Part shown: one piece after another, positions 7,453 through 11,505 of the stretch
Position numbering within the stretch: position 1 is the first letter of the stretch
Layout: every line of letters begins with the position of its first letter
DNA from: Euperipatoides rowelli
Lineage: Eukaryota > Onychophora > Udeonychophora > Euonychophora > Peripatopsidae
Assembly (NCBI GenBank): GCA_003024985.2
Contig: PXIH01S0003487.1
DNA: 11,505 bases
Reading direction: 5' to 3' (one strand)
Translations under genes and position numbers: made by a program
The notes under the pieces: model-generated
The model's input: the letters and a program-made list of their open reading frames with translations, nothing else
The model's database searches: none
What the model was told of the DNA's origin: nothing

Positions 7453-10013
7453 CTAATTTATGTAATCTGTATTCAAATCTTTATTTTCACTTACTGAGTC
7501 TGCTGATTCTGTAATAGTGTATGCTTCATTGTCACACAGTTCATAGTTTCCTTCACACTCACACATTTCCGTACAAGGAAGCTGGTTGGCTTAGCACTTA
7601 CATGGTGGACTGCATCTATTCTTCATACAGGAGCATTTACTAACTTCAAGATTGAATCTAGTGCACATGGCATTGTACAAAGAACAGGAGTCGTCTGTAC
7701 ATCTTCTGTAATCTATCCATGTTCAATGGGAGATGGTACTGTTGGATGTGCTTTCTCATCTTGGTTCCAGATTATTACTTGAAAACTCACTCTTTTCATT
7801 GCAGGAACAAAAGACCTTCTTGTCAGTGGTAGCTTTTCTCAACTAATTTGCTTTTTTTTTTAACAGTAACCACTGATAATTTTGCAGATAAATGCTTCCA
7901 GTTGGTCCAGTATTTCTTCAGAAATTGTTCACTTGTCCCAAGTGATTTAAATGCAAAAAGGGTCTCTTCACTTGCCCTACTGAATGACTTCAAGTAAGAT
8001 ATTTTACCTTATCCATATAAAACAGCCATGGAGCCACATCCTGAAAAGCGGGTAATGCAGAAGCCTTTAGACAGCTTATTGTTTGTAAATCTTGGCGATC
8101 GAAATGGAGTTTTTTAGATTTGGTACAAAATATGTTTCCCTTGGTAGTTTTGGCTATCTTCTGATGGAAAGTACCAAAATATCAGTGTCCTGTGCAAAAA
8201 TTATGAGTTTGATTGCTCCTCTCTCTGTAGCATTTATGGCATGTAGAATTACTTCTGTGTCCACCTCTTCTTGTGTGCTGCGAAGACAGCCTAAATAACA
8301 ATGTGTTGATGCAACCTCCATTCGCCAAGACACTACAAACTTCATTTGAGTTGCTTTTACATAATGAAAAGGTTTTTTTACCTAAATACACTGTTAACTC
8401 ATCTTTGGTGCTAGTGTGTGATAGCAGCTGCTTAAGGGAGATGTTGGCAATGTTTGTGCTGTCCATTATTTTGTAGTGTGTTGGGTCAATACCTTGCAGT
8501 CACCTCTGCCTTGCCAAATTCTTGATAGAGTCTTCTTTATAAGTGCCAAAAATCAAGTGGACTTCATCATGCTCACAGTACTTCCTATGGTGTTCACAAG
8601 TCTGCCATTCCATTAACAACTGTGACTGAAAATGTACTACTATCACATTGGCACAACTTATGTTGTGATACATTGCACTGATGGAGGAGGATTGCCTTCA
8701 AAATGTCAACCTGTTTTTTGTTGGAAAATTGCATCGTCCCATCATCATTGAATAGCAAACACGGCACAGCAGATTATTCATATAACCATGATGTCTTTTG
8801 TAAATCTATTTCACGCTGTGAGATGCTAACAACCGACAGCCAAGCAAATAGTGATCTGTTAGAATCTAACTCTTTGACTGTTCCTGCAATTATTACTTTT
8901 ATTTTCATTCTGGCACTTGAATATAGATTTAGTTTGGTATTCTTAACTGAATCCCATAAATTCACAGTGATAGTTTTTGACATCAGTCTGTTTGTATTGA
9001 ACTCATCATATAATCGAATTCCAGTATCATAAAGCTCACTAATGCCATTTTTAATGTTTTCATTAAAAATTGCTTTAGGTCTTAATATGTTTATTAGTTC
9101 AGATCAAATTAAGGAAAATGGGTTTTCCAGCCATTTTAGTTCAGTACACAATTTGCTTATTGCTTCAGTATCTTTATGTGCCACATTTCTTGTGTTGTGT
9201 TCTTTGAATGATACTGGTTGCTGTGTCAATATTCTTTCCATATTTAACATGCTCTCTGACAATTGGTCTAGAGTACTAGCTATTAAAAATATCTTGCAAG
9301 ACCTTTAGGATTTTGAGTTATCCCTACTAAACCTCCAATAACCTTTAAAGCTATGTTCTGATGTTCAAGAGCTACATCTGCTCCAAGAGCACAGAAGGGA
9401 TTAGTTGTTTTCCGTATAATCCAGTTACCTTTTTCAAATTCCTTCCAAATATTAGCATCTTATTATTTTAGAGCACACATTTCTTGAATATAGTAAGCCA
9501 TCATTCTTGTATAATTATGTAAATCTAATGCAAAGAAATATCCAGTATTTGCCTCCACACATGAAATGTGAGCAAAACCGTCACCACTTCTGATAATCCA
9601 TATTAGTAATGATTCCACCAATTGCCATATAATGCGCAACATTTTTATGGTTGCATTTGACTTCATTTTATCATCAAAGTTTTTCATTTTGAGGTTGAAA
9701 CTATTTCTCAATAGTTTCAACCATTACTTGAATGTCAATCCTTGTAAGTAGTCTGGCCTGTAATTCTTCAATTATGTTAACGTCTGAATATGGATGTTTC
9801 CTAAACAAACCCTTCCAGGTAACACTCATACAATGCAACAAGTGCACGTTTATGATCATTTAACATTGAACATGTTTCCCTTTGATGAATTGTTGAATAA
9901 TATTCTCACTGTACCAGCTACTCCACATCTCAGGTATACCGGATCTATCAGTAAAAGTTCCAATTGCATGAAGGAATGCCATTAATATGTGAAGCTCACC
10001 AGGTCTCAAAACA
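7453..10013 (-). pseudogene. Transposase-like protein, XPG/FEN-like nuclease plus Cys-rich finger, decayed
   Basis: Minus-strand fragments in several frames line up with a large invertebrate repeat-encoded family. N to C: LRPGELHILMAFLHAIG (from 10013); RALVALYECYLEGF (near 9810-9850); GDGFAHISCVEA and FFALDLHNYTRMM (ORF 9463-9720); WKEFEKGNWIIRK and NPFCALGADVALEHQN (9300-9460); RSLFAWLSVVSIS and SAVPCLLFNDDGTM (8700-8860); FGTYKEDSIKN, GIDPTHYKIMDSTN and LKQLLSHTSTKDELTVYLG (8360-8560); QEEVDTEVILHA (about 8240-8275) with FAQDTDILVLSIRR (8154-8200); TRFSGCGSM (8030-8060); EKLPLTRRSFVPAMKR and IIWNQDEKAHP (7750-7840); a Cys cluster KCSCMKNRC-CKC-PCTEMCEC (7530-7640); stop TAG at 7453-7455. 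The EEVDT and DTD clusters resemble the acidic metal-binding motifs of XPG/FEN nucleases. A Gly (8033-8035) stands where the family usually has Asp (FSGCD). There are at least six frameshifts and multiple stops. The expected N-terminal part is not recognisable. Plus-strand open frames across it are shadows. Confidence 0.8.
7525..7645 (-). pseudogene. C-terminal Cys-rich finger of the transposase
   Basis: This is a sub-feature of the decayed gene. Reading the minus strand gives LEVSKCSCMKNRCSPPCKC, an in-frame TAA, then ANQLPCTEMCECEGNYEL and CDNE. About nine cysteines occur in closely spaced CxC and CxxxC pairs. This matches the conserved tail of the family and fits the multi-Cys zinc finger described for Academ proteins. 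Apart from the one stop, this is among the best-preserved parts of the gene. About 25 acidic and polar residues follow (ITESADSVSENKDLNTDYIN) before the terminator. Confidence 0.75.
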
Positions 10014-10510
10014 AAAAAAATATTTAAAACATTTTTGAGACATTATCAGTTGCTGAACTGGACATTATAAACCTAAATCTAATGTTACAACATAATCATC
10101 AAAGAAGACCTTTTTTGTTTCTGACTCAATTTAAATCCACTTACAATGTGTAAAAAAAATATTAAAATTTTAATTTTCCCCTAACTGTTTAAACTTGACA
10201 CTTGGAATTGGTTTCATGCTACTCAAAAAGGATGAAAGAAGTTAAAAAAAAGTTTCACATTTAAATCGGCAGTAGGCTATCTTGGTGGTTATAACAAAAT
10301 ACAAAATTTAAAAAAAAATTTAACATTTTAATTCCATGATCAAATTTGAGCAAAAACAAACAACAGAGTAGCAATGAAAACAACTTCACACTTAACATGC
10401 AAGGTCAAAAAGCACTACTGGAGGGTAAATGTTCATTGCAAGTAAAACAGGAAGTGGGAGATGCAAAGGTTCCACTATATACCATGTTATACCTTATACC
10501 GCTCTCCCAA
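10014..10510 (-). other. Region of expected transposase N-terminus, mostly unrecognisable
   Basis: The family protein normally extends several hundred residues before the LRPGELH block. Here only about 500 bases lie between that block and the inverted repeat, and they are full of A/T tracts. One possible trace is MVYSGTFASPTSCFTCNEHL on the minus strand (10425-10484), whose CxxC could be the remains of an N-terminal zinc-binding motif. A plus-strand open frame (10346-10561) overlaps the inverted repeat and looks random. Internal deletion plus decay is the likely explanation. Confidence 0.45.
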
Positions 10511-10970
10511 AAAACAATGTTTTGCATAATATTATTATTCTCTCAAAAAGAGCTGGATTAATCACAAAAGTGATAGTAACCTTTTTTGTCGGACTAATTA
10601 TTAGCTTTAAAATGAGCTGAAGAAAATTAAAATCAGTCAATAAATAACCAAGTTATCGATAATTTCATGACCTTGTTGAGCGGCCATTTGATGATGTTAC
10701 CAAAACCATATGCCACACACCATGGCATGGCACCATGGAAATTATTCATTTAGAGATAGATACAAATGAAAAAAACAATGTCTTATAAAATCATCATCAA
10801 TACTGCCATGAAACCCTTTTTTCCTACATATGCTCCCCTACCATTTCTAATAATAATAAATTTAATTAAAAAATATTCAAGATAACCTTTAAAATGCTGC
10901 CTGAGATAACTCGAAATAATGTTTTTTAGCCCAAAAAATTTCCCAAATTAACTCGGGATAAATAGTTAGT
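10511..10970. repeat. Right long inverted repeat of the nested transposon
   Basis: It is the reverse-complement partner of 6848-7349. The central 10545-10835 is clearly homologous; by eye the best part looks roughly 80-85% identical with small indels. The outer 130 bases keep features not seen on the left arm, including two copies of a TAACTCG(A/G)(A/G)ATA motif (10905-10920 and 10948-10960). Confidence 0.85.
10905..10960. repeat. Two subterminal TAACTCGRRATA motifs
   Basis: GATAACTCGAAATAAT (10905-10920) and TTAACTCGGGATA (10948-10960) are direct repeats near the right tip of the element. Subterminal repeats often serve as transposase binding sites in DNA transposons. The corresponding left tip reads ATTTATTTTTGA where the right (reverse-complemented) reads ATTTATCCCGA, which is consistent with C-to-T decay of a shared motif. 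The function is inferred. Confidence 0.4.
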
Positions 10971-10974
10971 TTTA
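10971..10974. repeat. Right target-site duplication (TTTA)
   Basis: This is the second copy of the TTTA at 6844-6847. The LINE frame resumes directly after it with AAA CTT ATG GAT GAA. Confidence 0.65.
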
Positions 10975-11505
10975 AAACTTATGGATGAAAGAAGGAAGGT
11001 GGGACAGAATGATAGAGATAGATATAAATTATTAAATTCCTTAATTAGAAGAAGATTTAGGATAGAAAAACAATAAAAGGCATGAAGTTAAATGTAAAGA
11101 AATTGAGAAGTTGGATAAAAGACATGACACTAGCAGACTACATAGAATGGTAAAAAAATTGCAACAAGTTAAAAGAAAAATAGCATAAGGGATCAAGTGT
11201 AAAGATGGCAAACTTCTATATAATGAAGAAGAGTTTGTGCAAAGATGGAAGCAATATGGAAAGGAACTTTATGAAAAAGGAGAAAATATAGAAGAATGGG
11301 AATATTCAGATTGCAATGAAGAACTACCAATTTTAAAGATGAAATTCTGGAAGCTATACAAATACAAATATGATGAACACCAACAGACTATATAGTCCAA
11401 CAAGGACAACGGTAAGGTCAGGAAAAGCAAGTGGGATTGATTACATGTCAATAGAATTTTTGAAGAAGATGGATGATGATATGCTAGAAATTATCATAGA
11501 TCTAG
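10975..11505 (+). pseudogene. LINE linker and start of reverse transcriptase, decayed, truncated by window edge
   Basis: This continues the endonuclease fragment after the nested transposon. LMDERRKVGQNDRDRYK and LLNSLIRRRFRIEKQ (from 10978) give the basic linker with its Arg-rich helix. After a frameshift come KRHEVKCKEIEKLDKRHD (from 11075), KCKDGKLLYNEEEFVQRWK and YGKELYEKGENIEEWE (about 11198-11300), which match the family pattern of a short 'KDGK-LL-EE--RW--Y--ELY' block before the RT. After another shift, SGKASGIDYMSIEFLKKM (from 11418) is the first RT motif (GKA-G-D---E-LK), continuing to the window end. Stops lie at 11074 and near 11186. The catalytic palm (FADD-type box) is beyond the window. 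The minus-strand frame 11269-11451 is a shadow. Confidence 0.85.

Larger units (their letters stand above)
6848..10970 (-). mobile_element. Academ-like DNA transposon, long inverted repeats, defective
   Basis: This is a 4.12-kb insertion inside the LINE. It is bounded by a TTTA (or TTA) target duplication and has long imperfect inverted repeats at both ends (6848-7349 and 10511-10970). The single large gene lies on the minus strand (7453-10013) and is a pseudogene. Assignment to the Academ superfamily rests on three things: an XPG/FEN-like acidic motif in the protein, a Cys-rich C-terminal finger, and a 3-4 bp target duplication, as described for Academ elements. The outermost bases pair poorly (GCCAATTA on the left, ACTAACTA on the reverse-complemented right), which is unusual and may reflect age. 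A TTAA target site (6853-6856 and 10972-10975, as for piggyBac or Kolobok) was considered but leaves the LINE out of frame. Nested order shows it is younger than the LINE copy. Confidence 0.75.
5560..11505 (+). mobile_element. RTE-like LINE copy, interrupted by a nested DNA transposon, 3' end outside window
   Basis: This is a non-LTR retrotransposon on the + strand, seen in two blocks (about 5560-6847 and 10971-11505) separated by the 4.12-kb transposon. In order it has a less AT-rich 5' region, an APE-type endonuclease, a basic linker, and the first reverse-transcriptase motif at the window edge. The protein resembles the arthropod type often labelled 'craniofacial development protein 2-like' or 'endonuclease-reverse transcriptase', which suggests the RTE/BovB-like lineage; the clade is an inference. 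The 5' boundary was placed where base composition changes, near GCTGAATGAAACCAGGTGGG, and is uncertain. The many frameshifts and stops mean it is an old, dead copy. Confidence 0.75.

Noticed and set aside
8703-9308. Plus-strand open frames of 109 and 88 codons (8703-9032, 9042-9308)
   Set aside because: They are antisense to recognisable transposase fragments on the minus strand and have no family resemblance of their own.
10346-10620. Plus-strand open frames of 71 and 63 codons
   Set aside because: They overlap each other and run into the right inverted repeat. No motif supports them as a second transposon gene.
6853-10975. TTAA target duplication, suggesting piggyBac or Kolobok
   Set aside because: TTAA does occur at 6853-6856 and 10972-10975, but excision there leaves the LINE linker out of frame with extra bases. 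TTTA/TTA at 6844-6847 restores the frame, and the encoded protein fragments do not look like a piggyBac transposase.

Overview
The window is AT-rich eukaryotic DNA, most likely from an arthropod. The evidence is very low GC, no dense bacterial-style ORFs, many decayed transposon remains, and fragments of two protein families common in invertebrate genomes. The species cannot be told. I found no intact protein-coding gene, tRNA, rRNA or CRISPR array. There is one ambiguous base (n) at 3317, which suggests a draft assembly.

Layout: 1-2400 is AT-rich sequence with simple repeats and nothing I can name. 2405-2830 holds the 3' end of a non-LTR retrotransposon (LINE) on the + strand: the C-terminal tail of the endonuclease/reverse-transcriptase protein, broken by stops. 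2831-5560 is AT-rich intergenic or intronic sequence. It contains a weak exon-like patch near 3978-4279 and a transcript- or LINE-like 3' end (AATAAA plus TAA repeats) near 4425. From about 5560 to the window end runs a second LINE copy of similar type on the + strand: a 5' region with an imprecise 73-base tandem duplication, a decayed APE-type endonuclease (5944-6700), the linker, and the start of the reverse transcriptase (11412 onward, cut by the window edge).

The main feature is a nested insertion. At 6848-10970 the LINE is split by a DNA transposon of about 4.12 kb. The split falls inside a conserved linker motif, and the LINE frame is restored exactly if the element and one copy of a TTTA target duplication are removed. 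The element has long, imperfect inverted repeats (about 460-500 bp each). On its minus strand it carries a heavily decayed gene whose pieces match, in order, a large invertebrate repeat-encoded protein family with an XPG/FEN-like acidic nuclease motif and a C-terminal Cys-rich finger. That architecture and the 3-4 bp target duplication point to the Academ superfamily (XPG-bearing type). The superfamily name comes from remembered family traits and needs a database search.

All coding sequences here are pseudogenes. The order of events is: LINE insertion, then transposon insertion, then decay of both by frameshifts and stops. The N-terminal part of the transposase appears lost or unrecognisable.
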